Source of the DNA: a virus | IMG/VR virus record: IMGVR_UViG_3300009285_000697 | Coordinates: 1-47,057 of that record | Reading direction: 5' to 3' (one strand) | Length of the DNA stretch: 47,057 nucleotides | The notes under the pieces: model-generated | Told to the model about the DNA's origin: nothing | Seen by the model: only the letters and a program-made list of their open reading frames with translations | Database searches by the model: none | Translations under genes and position numbers: made by a program | In this document: piece after piece, positions 1 through 6,417 of the stretch | Numbering within the stretch: the stretch's first letter is position 1 | How the letters are laid out: every line of letters begins with the position of its first letter

Positions 1-77
1 GGTCAAGGTATTCGAGCCTAAAGCGGAAGATGTAAGACAGACTTCGATTCACCGGCAGGTAGCGGCTAAACTGGCGG
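1..77. repeat. Terminal direct repeat, left copy (circle closure)
   Basis: These 77 bases are identical to 46981-47057 at the other end. A reading frame runs without a break from 46721 through the join to the stop at 164-166, so the molecule closes into a circle. The length of 77 matches a common de Bruijn assembler k-mer size, which suggests an assembly overlap from a circular or circularly permuted genome rather than a biological terminal repeat. That last point is inference. Confidence 0.95.
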
Positions 78-166
78 TTGAAGCATGGAGCGCGGGTAAG
101 ATCGATAAAGAACACCTCAAAGAGTTTGCTACCTACTGGGTACAATACTTTGAAGATGGTAAGTAA
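1..166 (+). CDS. Hypothetical protein, C-terminal part (gene split by the window ends)
   Basis: This is the 3' part of the gene that begins with GTG at 46721; base 1 is the third base of a codon. The joined protein is 141 residues. The part here is charged and ends in a predicted helical segment rich in Trp, Tyr and Lys (around AYWVQYF-like aromatics before the stop at 164-166). The N-terminal part, described at 46721, looks like a small beta-barrel. The next gene starts directly after the stop, so the two are translationally coupled. Confidence 0.8.
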   Translation, partial: VKVFEPKAEDVRQTSIHRQVAAKLAVEAWSAGKIDKEHLKEFATYWVQYFEDGK

Positions 167-325
167 ATGGAAAAGTTTCTTAGGTCTCCGACTTTTACTC
201 TTATTCTAGGGGTTGGTTTAATTGCAAAACCCATGCCGGGATGGTGGAGTGTATTGAGTCTGCTCTTGGGTGTATGGTATCTTGTTCAATTTGTACAATG
301 GGTGAAAACAAATGACCGAGATTAA
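167..325 (+). CDS. Small membrane protein
   Basis: This 52-residue frame starts with ATG immediately after the preceding stop and ends by overlapping the next start (ATG at 312). It has a short basic N-terminus and two hydrophobic stretches (about residues 9-22 and 28-46) around a PMPGWW turn, so it is probably a two-helix hairpin in the inner membrane. Tight coupling on both sides supports it as a real gene. No family is recognised. Confidence 0.65.
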   Translation: MEKFLRSPTFTLILGVGLIAKPMPGWWSVLSLLLGVWYLVQFVQWVKTNDRD

Positions 326-503
326 AATACATCCCTCGGCAAATATTTGCGGGCAATGTGGTGAGCCTTATTTATTATCTCTAGGAAAGACGTGTAAATG
401 TGAGACATATAAGCTCAAAGCAAAGCGCCAGGTTAAGGGAGTACCAGAAAATAAGGGAAGTACTGTACCGAAAAAACGAGGCAGAAAACCGAGGGCGAAG
501 TGA
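312..503 (+). CDS. Small zinc-ribbon protein with basic AT-hook-like tail
   Basis: This 63-residue protein has CGQC near residue 13 and CKC near residue 28, which together could form one zinc site. The C-terminus is strongly basic and ends in KKRGRKPRAK, whose RGRKP core resembles an AT-hook DNA minor-groove binding motif. The start overlaps the end of the upstream membrane-protein gene by 14 bases. A DNA- or RNA-binding role is inferred from composition only. The next frame overlaps it by about 100 bases. Confidence 0.6.
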   Translation: MTEIKIHPSANICGQCGEPYLLSLGKTCKCETYKLKAKRQVKGVPENKGSTVPKKRGRKPRAK

Positions 504-723
504 ATGGTCGGGAAAACCACCAAGTTATTCATTCTCATTGGGTGAGTGTGTTTGCGAGAACCATCATATCGAAGGAAGAACCGGCGGCCGACTATGCGAC
601 CCGTTTAACCAGATTTTGCTTACCTTCGAGGAGCATCGCGCCGCAGAAAACAATGAGATTACCAAAGAGGAACTACGGGACAAGGTAAGACCAATCCGTA
701 TTAGACAAGGTTTTGTGGAATAA
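400..723 (+). CDS. Hypothetical protein overlapping the zinc-ribbon gene
   Basis: This is a 107-residue frame with a GTG start at 400 preceded by AGGAAAG about ten bases upstream. It overlaps the 312-503 gene by 104 bases in another frame. The C-terminal half (about residues 48-107) looks protein-like, with a C-x-C-x(3)-H pattern near residue 50 and a charged end. The N-terminal half lies wholly in the overlap, so the true start may be further in. No family is recognised. Confidence 0.45.
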   Translation: MRHISSKQSARLREYQKIREVLYRKNEAENRGRSEWSGKPPSYSFSLGECVCENHHIEGRTGGRLCDPFNQILLTFEEHRAAENNEITKEELRDKVRPIRIRQGFVE

Positions 724-763
724 CACCAGCCCTGTATTTTTTCTAGGCAAAGGGAGGAATAAC

Positions 764-1231
764 ATGACCGAGCCACAGGACAAACTGCCCGAAATAGTTG
801 CATTAACAGACTGCCAACAGGAGCTGACTCATGCCCTAGCCCAACTAGCTACTATGACAGCGGAGAGGGACGAAGCGAAAGAACATGACGAAAACAAGTG
901 GCAAATCATCAAAGACATGGCAGGTAAGGGGGTTGAACTACAACGGCAGCTATCCGAAGCCCTAGCCGCAAAGGAAGCGGCGGAGAAAGCTTGTGATACC
1001 GAAGAGAGATTAGTTGGGACATTGGAGCAGGATTTAGCTTATCAGATCTATGAAAAACAAATGGCTTGGGATGGACTTCAAGCTAACAATGATTTAGTCG
1101 GACAAGTCGCAGCTTTGACTCTCAAGGTAGCCGAACTGGAAAAGACCAGCAAGGAACTGAAAGATGTTGCTTTCAGAACTCGGCTATGGCTTTGTTGGAA
1201 AAGTTACAGAAGTATGAGCCAGCCCCAGTAA
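764..1231 (+). CDS. Coiled-coil protein, possibly frameshifted near its C-terminus
   Basis: The ATG at 764 follows GGGAGGAAT at a good distance; the open frame extends upstream but has no ribosome binding site there. The 155-residue product is mostly alpha-helical coiled coil (about residues 12-135, rich in Ala, Glu, Leu, Lys). The last 20 residues turn abruptly into a Trp/Arg-rich sequence. The -1 frame from about 1165 continues the helical pattern and ends APVKETE with a TGA that overlaps the next ATG, exactly like the following gene. A lost base or a frameshift near 1160-1180 is therefore possible. Confidence 0.65.
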   Translation: MTEPQDKLPEIVALTDCQQELTHALAQLATMTAERDEAKEHDENKWQIIKDMAGKGVELQRQLSEALAAKEAAEKACDTEERLVGTLEQDLAYQIYEKQMAWDGLQANNDLVGQVAALTLKVAELEKTSKELKDVAFRTRLWLCWKSYRSMSQPQ

Positions 1232-1247
1232 AGGAGACAGAATGAAA
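1222..1247 (+). repeat. Gene-junction direct repeat, 26 bp (second copy 1500-1525)
   Basis: The 26 bases at 1222-1247 recur exactly at 1500-1525. Each copy spans the end of one gene, an AAAGGAGACAGA ribosome binding site and the ATGAAA start of the next. The intact copy encodes APVKETE at the end of the first gene. Repeats that join stop, ribosome site and start suggest tandem duplication of gene cassettes in the early operon. Confidence 0.85.
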
Positions 1248-1523
1248 AAGTATTGCCTTGAACTTAACGTGTGTTTGGTCTGCCCTAATTACCGCAAACT
1301 TGAAAGTCGGGATACTACTATTGATTGGTGCAGAGCTGAAGGAAAGATTATTCCTTTTAGTCTCAGACTTGATACGCCAGAGTGGTGTCCATTACCTGAT
1401 ATAAAGGAGACAAAGAAACCCGTTATGTTTGACGGTCAGCGAACCTGTGATATTTGCGGAGGGCGTTTCCCAATAGGGCAGCATGATTTTGGGCATTACG
1501 CCCCAGTAAAGGAGACAGAATGA
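1242..1523 (+). CDS. Cysteine-rich small protein (putative zinc-binding)
   Basis: The ATG at 1242 follows AAGGAG. The 93-residue product has four N-terminal cysteines in an LNVCLVCPNYR context and a C-P pair near residue 48, then a clear CDICGGRFPIGQHDFGH motif around residues 69-85 that could bind zinc through two Cys and two His. The stop TGA overlaps the next ATG. The role is unknown; small zinc proteins of this kind are common in phage early operons. Confidence 0.65.
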   Translation: MKKYCLELNVCLVCPNYRKLESRDTTIDWCRAEGKIIPFSLRLDTPEWCPLPDIKETKKPVMFDGQRTCDICGGRFPIGQHDFGHYAPVKETE

Positions 1524-2131
1524 AATACGAATTTACAGCCGAAGAGGAAAAGGACTTCTGGAATCCGATAATCCGCAACTCTGATGGTAGTCTCAATGAA
1601 GAACAAATAATGAAAGAACTCTACGACTGCCACTTGATGATGCACATTTCCTCAACGGTCTTTTGTGAAATCACAGGCAATAAGGTTAGCAAACCGAACA
1701 CCCTGCCCGGAGTAATTCTTCAATTTGCTGAAGAAGAAGAAGCCAAACGCCAATCCGAAGCCCTTGCTGAACAAAAACAGGAGTTCACAGACCAGATAAA
1801 GCAGAAGTTGGAAGCCGAGAACTGTGGGGTTAGGATTGGCGGTAAATACAGAAGAGAAGTGCTGGATGAACTTCTAAAGGAGATGGAATATATGAAGTTA
1901 ATGCTTACAGAAAGAAGATTTATTCGTATTGGCCTGAATGCCCATGACTCCCAGTCGGACTGTTTTGATAATGGGAAAAGAACACAACTTGCCGCCGACC
2001 AAAAGGCTGTAGACTCCATCATAGAGAAGATAAAACCATTTCTGAGACATAAGTTCAAGTGTAGGTCTGAGTATGTAGGGGAGAAATGCACGTGTGGTCT
2101 CGGTGAACTTCTAAAGGAATTGGAGGGCTAA
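1520..2131 (+). CDS. Hypothetical helical protein with C-terminal CxC motif
   Basis: This 203-residue protein starts at an ATG that overlaps the previous stop. It is acidic and mostly helical, with a Glu/Ala-rich segment around residues 72-100 and two similar segments, DELLKEMEY near residue 115 and GELLKELEG at the very end. The C-terminus carries C-x(9)-CTCGLGELLKEL, a tail I associate with small phage proteins of unknown function. It is the largest gene of this part of the early operon. Confidence 0.65.
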   Translation: MKYEFTAEEEKDFWNPIIRNSDGSLNEEQIMKELYDCHLMMHISSTVFCEITGNKVSKPNTLPGVILQFAEEEEAKRQSEALAEQKQEFTDQIKQKLEAENCGVRIGGKYRREVLDELLKEMEYMKLMLTERRFIRIGLNAHDSQSDCFDNGKRTQLAADQKAVDSIIEKIKPFLRHKFKCRSEYVGEKCTCGLGELLKELEG

Positions 2132-2134
2132 CCG

Positions 2135-2338
2135 ATGTATAGGCAAGAACAAAAACTTAAAGTAATCAGAACGCGCCATGTAATTACAACTTATAGAGGT
2201 ATGACTGCCAAAACTCTAAAAGAGGAGTTAAATAAAATACCTGATGATGCGATTATGTTGGGGTTTGAAGATACAGATGAGGCCAATGCTGATTTGTGCC
2301 TACGTTTCCAAAAAGAAGAGGAGCTAACCGATGGCTGA
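2135..2338 (+). CDS. Hypothetical small protein
   Basis: This 67-residue frame starts at an ATG preceded by GGAGGGCTAACCG. It has a basic N-terminus and a central segment (TLKEELNKIPDDAIMLGF, about residues 27-44) of the kind often seen in small phage proteins of the form 'L-x-x-L-x-x-h-P-D-D-A'. The end overlaps the next gene, which starts in the same CTAACCGATG junction sequence. No function is assigned. Confidence 0.6.
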   Translation: MYRQEQKLKVIRTRHVITTYRGMTAKTLKEELNKIPDDAIMLGFEDTDEANADLCLRFQKEEELTDG

Positions 2339-2480
2339 AACAATTTGGCTATGGTCTTCGCCGTGGTCTACAGCCAGTAGTATAGTCGAAATCATTTGTA
2401 AATGGGGGCATTGCTGGCACGAGACAACAGCCGTTGGGCATTTTAAGTGCTGCCATTGCGGAAAAGAGGCTAACCGATGA
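2331..2480 (+). CDS. Small zinc-ribbon protein (49 aa)
   Basis: ATG at 2331 to TGA at 2478-2480. The product has CKWGHCWHE around residues 24-32 and CCHCGKE around residues 41-47, an arrangement of Cys and His that fits a single zinc ribbon. The start is preceded by GAGGAGCTAACCG and the stop lies in the ATGA overlap with the next gene. Being so short it could be missed by gene callers, but coupling at both ends supports it. Confidence 0.6.
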   Translation: MAETIWLWSSPWSTASSIVEIICKWGHCWHETTAVGHFKCCHCGKEANR

Positions 2481-2749
2481 CTGACAGGCTATTAACAGAA
2501 CAGGAACCCAACTACAAAACTATTCTACATTATCACTATGGCACGGGGGGTGAGACTCTTAAAAAAGATAAGTGTTGCGCTTGTGCCTACGATGCTGGCC
2601 GTGCCGCCTGTAATCAGGAATGGCAGGAGAAAATCAAAGCAAGGCGCGATGAGCTTGAGACATTGCCTGTAACTGATATGGTCGGAGATGGTTTTGTAAG
2701 AATGGGTGAAATAAAGGCATTAAATGAGTTTTTGGAGGCTTTGAAATGA
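2477..2749 (+). CDS. Hypothetical protein with CCAC motif
   Basis: This 90-residue protein starts in an ATGA overlap with the upstream gene. It contains HYHYGTGGETLKKDKCCACAY around residues 18-38, where closely spaced His and Cys could bind a metal, followed by a helical C-terminal half (about residues 40-90). The third copy of the GCTAACCGATG junction precedes it. The stop TGA overlaps the next ATG. No family is recognised. Confidence 0.6.
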   Translation: MTDRLLTEQEPNYKTILHYHYGTGGETLKKDKCCACAYDAGRAACNQEWQEKIKARRDELETLPVTDMVGDGFVRMGEIKALNEFLEALK

Positions 2750-2877
2750 TTTATCAAGACGCGTCACAAGCAAACATTTATTGGTGTATTGGTAAATTGC
2801 CAGAACCCCGACTGGTAGTGACAACAAGTAAAGACTACTGGATAATATATGTTCCTGTAAGAATTGTAGCAGGATAG
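2746..2877 (+). CDS. Hypothetical small protein (43 aa)
   Basis: ATG at 2746 overlaps the preceding TGA, and the frame stops with TAG at 2875-2877, followed at once by the AGGAGG ribosome site of the next gene. The product has several aromatic residues and no cysteine cluster apart from one Cys, and is probably a small beta-rich fold. Evidence for it is coupling and good packing between neighbours. Confidence 0.5.
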   Translation: MIYQDASQANIYWCIGKLPEPRLVVTTSKDYWIIYVPVRIVAG

Positions 2878-2885
2878 GAGGCTAT

Positions 2886-3209
2886 ATGACTGACCTAAGA
2901 ACAGAAGTTGCCGAGGCATTATTTAATCAGCACGTTTTTGAATTAGCCGAAATGGGGCAGCCATTGCCCGTTAAACATCAAGACTATTATCTCATGCGTG
3001 CCGACCAATTCATAGCCCTTATCAATAAAAGGTGGGCGGACTGGATAGAAGCGTGCGGGTTGGAAATGGTTAAGCAATTTAATCAAGACCAAACAGACTT
3101 TTGTGATGGCCTAGTGCCTACCGAAGATGCTGATTGGGGTAACGAGTACCATGACCATATCCCTGTTTCTGACGACCCCAACCGCTTCAGCCCAATGAGT
3201 AAACCGTGA
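2886..3209 (+). CDS. Hypothetical protein
   Basis: The ATG at 2886 follows AGGAGGCTAT. The 107-residue product is acidic, helical in the first two thirds (with Trp at about 55 and 58) and ends with DDPNRFSPMSKP. The stop overlaps the next GTG start. The end of this gene shares the 14-base sequence AGCCCAATGAGTAA with the region following the next gene, another gene-junction repeat. Function is not known. Confidence 0.6.
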   Translation: MTDLRTEVAEALFNQHVFELAEMGQPLPVKHQDYYLMRADQFIALINKRWADWIEACGLEMVKQFNQDQTDFCDGLVPTEDADWGNEYHDHIPVSDDPNRFSPMSKP

Positions 3210-3388
3210 ACATTTTTGTATTCGCGTATTTTACGTTTGCTGTTAGCTTCATGGCAAACTACATCGGTAACCATTTTTTCGCCCGTCAGAACAAAACAAT
3301 TTCTCTCTATGATTTTATACTGTTTTTAGGAGCATCGTTGATATGGCCTATTATTGTGATATTTTCGCTGACAATTTGGAAGCGTTAG
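3206..3388 (+). CDS. Small two-helix membrane protein
   Basis: GTG start at 3206 in a GTGA overlap with the upstream stop. The 60-residue product has two hydrophobic segments, about residues 2-20 and 34-57, separated by a short charged loop with several Asn and Lys. It is probably an inner-membrane hairpin. It is not close to the lysis-like region on the other strand, so I do not call it a holin. Confidence 0.55.
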   Translation: MNIFVFAYFTFAVSFMANYIGNHFFARQNKTISLYDFILFLGASLIWPIIVIFSLTIWKR

Positions 3389-3411
3389 CCCAATGAGTAA
3401 GGAGGGAGTAA

Positions 3412-3606
3412 ATGAGAAAGCTACACCCTAAAACGGTCTATGAAGTAATAACCGCCTGTAAAGATTGCGGCTATATGTCGCTGTACTTGCGCGACTTGCC
3501 GGACGATATGATGCGGTATTGCGCTTTACAGGATAGTTGCCCCGATATTATTGAACCAAATGACATACTGCCCGATTGCCCGTTAAAAGATGCTTTAGAT
3601 GAGTAA
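3412..3606 (+). CDS. Small cysteine-containing protein
   Basis: The ATG at 3412 follows AAGGAGGGAGTAA. The 64-residue product contains CKDCGYMSLYLRDLPDDMMRYCALQDSC across residues about 16-43 and a further Cys near residue 56, a spacing that would suit one zinc site. The GAGTAAGGAGGGA junction sequence before it recurs before the next gene. The function is unknown. Confidence 0.6.
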   Translation: MRKLHPKTVYEVITACKDCGYMSLYLRDLPDDMMRYCALQDSCPDIIEPNDILPDCPLKDALDE

Positions 3607-3617
3607 GGAGGGATAGA

Positions 3618-3959
3618 ATGAGCAAAGTCAACCAGCGTAAAAGATTTGTTAGTTGGATTAAAACAGTCCCATTTAAGGGGAACCCATACGTATCATGGGG
3701 CGGAGGCAAGAACGACACACTAACCCTTGATGGTGAGTTTTCAATATATGAACTTTGGGGGCTAATGAAGCATATTGCCAAACTGACCGGTTTAATGAAA
3801 GATGTCACTTTCCGTTTAGATTTTGGTGGCTTTTATACTTATGAGACAAGTGTAAAGTTCCTCGAAGACGGCGATATTGTGGCTATCCAATTCCCCAACG
3901 CTCACCTTGATAAAGGCGGGTTGAGCGTCGAGATTCCACTAAAGATAGAGGTCGAATGA
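3618..3959 (+). CDS. Hypothetical protein
   Basis: The ATG at 3618 follows AAGGAGGGATAGA. The 113-residue product has a basic N-terminus, a glycine-rich turn (VSWGGGKND, residues 25-33) and a beta-rich C-terminal half. The stop TGA overlaps the next ATG. The fold looks like a compact mixed alpha/beta domain, but no family is recognised. Confidence 0.6.
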   Translation: MSKVNQRKRFVSWIKTVPFKGNPYVSWGGGKNDTLTLDGEFSIYELWGLMKHIAKLTGLMKDVTFRLDFGGFYTYETSVKFLEDGDIVAIQFPNAHLDKGGLSVEIPLKIEVE

Positions 3960-4201
3960 AACTAAACTTATTTGATCTGTTATGCCTTGCTATCATGTGG
4001 GCTTCAACTGTAACTATGGCTATAGTTATTCTAGGCACATGGTTTTTAGGAGTGGAACAGGCTACCCTTTGGTTTAATAAGTTCCACGAGCAAGCCGTAG
4101 AAACCATTATGTTCCCTCTTGGTGCAATCGGGGGTGTTTTCCTAGCCTATAAGATGATAAGGCGCAGGAAAGAAGAACCTATGAGAACCTACAAATCCTA
4201 A
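3956..4201 (+). CDS. Two-helix membrane protein, last gene of the plus-strand early operon
   Basis: ATG at 3956 overlaps the previous stop. The 81-residue product has hydrophobic segments at about residues 5-33 and 50-67, followed by a basic cytoplasmic tail (RRRKEE near residue 70), so the C-terminus should be inside. It meets the minus-strand late block tail to tail with a 4-base overlap of stop regions at 4198-4201, leaving no room for a separate terminator. A holin-like topology is possible but unproven. Confidence 0.6.
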   Translation: MKLNLFDLLCLAIMWASTVTMAIVILGTWFLGVEQATLWFNKFHEQAVETIMFPLGAIGGVFLAYKMIRRRKEEPMRTYKS

Positions 4202-4398
4202 TGCCACGCCTCGTTAAGGTCTAAAGCTTGCGATCTTAGTCGCTTCATCTTATTTACATCACACGCTTGCCCTGTCAACTGGGGACACCTCGCCTTACCG
4301 TAGTGAACACACTTATCATTCAGCCTGTGCCAGTGACAGCGTAGCTTCTTATCGCAGTCGAATACTTCACAGAACTCCTGGTCGCCACATTCATTCAT
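4198..4398 (-). CDS. Cysteine-rich small protein, last gene of the late block
   Basis: This 66-residue product carries eight Cys and several His in its first 50 residues (pairs such as C-x(5)-C-x(4)-C, CHWH, and C near residues 39 and 47), which would suit two zinc sites or disulfides. The ATG start overlaps the upstream stop. It lies directly downstream of the SemiSWEET-like membrane gene. No family is recognised. Confidence 0.55.
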   Translation of the reverse strand: MNECGDQEFCEVFDCDKKLRCHWHRLNDKCVHYGKARCPQLTGQACDVNKMKRLRSQALDLNEAWH

Positions 4399-4643
4399 TG
4401 TTTTCCTTTAACAAGTAACACTAAAATAACTCCGTTCATTAAAATAGACACTCCGTTGCTGATGGTGAAAATCAGATCGTTAATAATTAAGGCATGGATA
4501 AAGTAGCAGATGACGCCCAGTTCGACAGCTAGATAAGTCCCAATCGCCACGTCCCGTCCGGTACCTGTCTTTAAGAGTTTACGGAGTTGGAATAGAGGCG
4601 CGGTCAGAAGAACCACAAAGCCTAACCAGCCGGGGTCTATCAC
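4395..4643 (-). CDS. PQ-loop / SemiSWEET-like three-helix membrane protein
   Basis: The 82-residue product has three hydrophobic helices at about residues 5-20, 34-53 and 57-77. The first ends in APLFQLRKLLKTGTGRDV, which resembles the proline-plus-glutamine turn of the PQ-loop/MtN3/SemiSWEET family; members are small three-helix proteins that dimerise into sugar transporters. The third helix contains the SNGVSILMNG pattern, like the Asn-bearing helix of SemiSWEETs. The position next to lysis-type membrane genes makes a holin the alternative. The family call is from pattern memory and moderate. Confidence 0.5.
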   Translation of the reverse strand: MIDPGWLGFVVLLTAPLFQLRKLLKTGTGRDVAIGTYLAVELGVICYFIHALIINDLIFTISNGVSILMNGVILVLLVKGKQ

Positions 4644-5440
4644 GACTGGACACTCACGAAGTCATGGTCGGGCACGATAGTAAATACTGGGCTGCCAATG
4701 GCGCTAGGCGGGAAGGTCTTTTGCTCGCCGTAACTAGGTGGTACGTCCTGAGTGTAGGTGCTAAACCAACATCCGGTCATTGCGCCTATCTTATCTCTGG
4801 ATACAATACGCCCCGCGTCGTTGACTGCCAGTGTAGGTACGGAAGCATTAATATTAGCGTGTGTATGAGCATGGAGGAATATTCGAGCGTCAAAGGAGTT
4901 CATCCATCTTTCAAGCCTAATTAACTTTGCGCTGTCGGTGATCGCGCCGCCAGAACCATGCGTGGCTACTACGCGATAGACGTAGCGATTACTGCCACGG
5001 GCGAACGCTAAATCTATAAAGGCTGAGTATTGTAAGTTCTGAACTCCCAATCTGTCGCAGACGTGTTCATGCACCTTGCCGTCGTTATGCTGGGCATAAG
5101 TTATTTCATGGTTTCCTTTTAGCAATCCGATACACTGGGTCTTAATGGGGCTTAATAGCTTTTCGATGCGTTGTTCCAGACTGTATCCGATGTCCCCCTT
5201 GTCAACCCACGGAGCGATAACGTCTGCATCCCACCGCTTGTCTTTAGGTGCGATGTATTCCCCCAGGTCGCCCATACCTATCCAGCGGGCGTATTTATCC
5301 TCTTGAATCTTTTTGACCTTCGCTTTGAAATGTTCCTCGCAACAATGGACTGTTCCTGAATGTAAATCCCCTAGACCGTGAAGATGGTACTCCGTTGACC
5401 TATGACACTTGAGGTCGAAATCGTAACGGATAACTTCCAA
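4640..5440 (-). CDS. Calcineurin-like metallophosphoesterase
   Basis: This 266-residue protein has the motif series of the binuclear metallophosphoesterase superfamily: GDLHSG near residue 24, GMGDLGEY near 55, GNHE near 109, a lone His in THGSGG near 163 and HAHTH near 191. These supply the Asp, His and Asn ligands of two metals, so it should be active. The substrate cannot be told from sequence; phage members act on nucleic acids, cyclic nucleotides or phosphoproteins. A TTG start at 5440 follows AGGAGG. It sits between small membrane-protein genes at the end of the late block. Confidence 0.85.
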   Translation of the reverse strand: MEVIRYDFDLKCHRSTEYHLHGLGDLHSGTVHCCEEHFKAKVKKIQEDKYARWIGMGDLGEYIAPKDKRWDADVIAPWVDKGDIGYSLEQRIEKLLSPIKTQCIGLLKGNHEITYAQHNDGKVHEHVCDRLGVQNLQYSAFIDLAFARGSNRYVYRVVATHGSGGAITDSAKLIRLERWMNSFDARIFLHAHTHANINASVPTLAVNDAGRIVSRDKIGAMTGCWFSTYTQDVPPSYGEQKTFPPSAIGSPVFTIVPDHDFVSVQS

Positions 5441-5449
5441 TAATGCCTC

Positions 5450-5776
5450 CTATACTATTAAAGCGGTCACAAGCCCGATGAGGGCTACCACACCGCCAAC
5501 CACAATCCCGTCTAAATATTTACGTTGCTTTTCCCCCTCCTTTTTAGCTGTGTCTGCTTTAGCTTCGGTCTTTACAAGATCGCATTGAGTCCGTGACATA
5601 GCAGTTGTTAAAGTTGTGGTGCAACTCTCAACCTTAACCATACTCTCGTGTAGGGCGTTTACTCTTGTAATGAGTATCTGCTGTCCGATGTGTATTTCCT
5701 CTAGTTTATCGTACATCTCCGTGTCCATAGTATCCCGTTGTTCCATCGTGTAAAAGCCTTTAGGTTTTGTGGGCAT
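5450..5776 (-). CDS. XhlA-like coiled-coil protein with C-terminal membrane anchor (holin candidate)
   Basis: The 108-residue product has a soluble, mostly helical N-terminal part (about residues 10-85) and one C-terminal transmembrane helix (GIVVGGVVALIGLVTALIV, residues 90-108) that ends the protein. This topology resembles the haemolysin XhlA family, which takes part in holin-type lysis in Gram-positive phages. A role in lysis is inferred from topology and position. Confidence 0.55.
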   Translation of the reverse strand: MPTKPKGFYTMEQRDTMDTEMYDKLEEIHIGQQILITRVNALHESMVKVESCTTTLTTAMSRTQCDLVKTEAKADTAKKEGEKQRKYLDGIVVGGVVALIGLVTALIV

Positions 5777-6035
5777 GGCGCAACCTTTCTAACTGGCGCT
5801 GGGCGTCCAGTATTTCTACGGCTAGACAGTCTAACTGAGGATGGCATAATCTTATGACCTTGTGATTAACCTTTGTGGCAAGCGGGTCGCGCACGAAGTT
5901 CTCTACTACCTCATGAAGTAAGATTACGTCTTGCTCTTCCTTAGTACGGTTAGAGTCCACATATACACAGTAGCCGTCACCATAACCACCGCCACAGGGA
6001 ACGTGAGACAGGTCGGACAAAATAACTTTCACCAT
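5760..6035 (-). CDS. Small protein with HExxE-type motif (possible metallopeptidase-like)
   Basis: The 91-residue product carries ILLHEVVENF around residues 38-47, preceded by KEEQDV and followed by LCHPQLDCLAVEIL. The layout recalls small phage zinc-peptidase-like proteins, in which a helix with HExxH is followed by a conserved D-x-L-A helix, but here the second His of the motif is replaced by Glu. It may be a degenerate or unusual member. It overlaps the downstream membrane-protein gene. Confidence 0.5.
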   Translation of the reverse strand: MVKVILSDLSHVPCGGGYGDGYCVYVDSNRTKEEQDVILLHEVVENFVRDPLATKVNHKVIRLCHPQLDCLAVEILDAQRQLERLRHAHKT

Positions 6036-6310
6036 TATGGGTTAGGCGTCCAGCCGTGTTCCTGGATGGAGTCGATGATATGAGGGATAAACCATGAAGC
6101 GAACAACAAGCCGAAACCACCTACTAACTTATGGAACCAATCGCCGGTTAGAATCCAATGCCAGCCAATCCCTCCGGCCAGAAGGAAGGTAAACCAGAAA
6201 GGGTAAGGTAGATTCTCTTCCATGCGGCAGAATTGAAAAGTAAAAGGCTCACGCCGTTGAAGCAGAAAATACCATACCCACTTATAGGCTTTGGCGATAA
6301 ATTTTTTCAT
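6035..6310 (-). CDS. Membrane protein of the lysis-like region
   Basis: The 91-residue product has a basic, aromatic N-terminus (KKFIAKAYKWVWYF) and two hydrophobic segments at about residues 37-53 and 61-79, ending in a short soluble tail. ATG at 6310 lies in an ATGA overlap with the small frame upstream. It could be part of a holin/antiholin set with the neighbouring XhlA-like and PQ-loop-like proteins; this is inference. Confidence 0.55.
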   Translation of the reverse strand: MKKFIAKAYKWVWYFLLQRREPFTFQFCRMEENLPYPFWFTFLLAGGIGWHWILTGDWFHKLVGGFGLLFASWFIPHIIDSIQEHGWTPNP

Positions 6311-6411
6311 AGCTCTATCCTTATAAATACGGAATGTCCCTTGCGGTATTCGTCATAAAACCACTTCAGGATGATAAGATAAAAAGGAATACAAAGCGGG
6401 CATGGGCACAT
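6307..6411 (-). CDS. Small CPxC membrane-associated peptide (34 aa)
   Basis: ATG at 6411-6409, stop at 6309-6307 overlapping the next ATG by four bases. The product begins MCPCPLC, continues with a hydrophobic stretch (residues 8-19) and ends in a charged tail. Only the ATGA coupling and good packing support it; the ribosome site is weak. Confidence 0.4.
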   Translation of the reverse strand: MCPCPLCIPFYLIILKWFYDEYRKGHSVFIRIEL

Positions 6412-6417
6412 TACTTT

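Noticed and set aside
1720-2091. 123-residue minus-strand frame opposite an early gene
   Set aside because: It is rich in Ser, Phe and Leu because it reads the antisense of an acidic helical gene; no ribosome site and the wrong strand for the operon.
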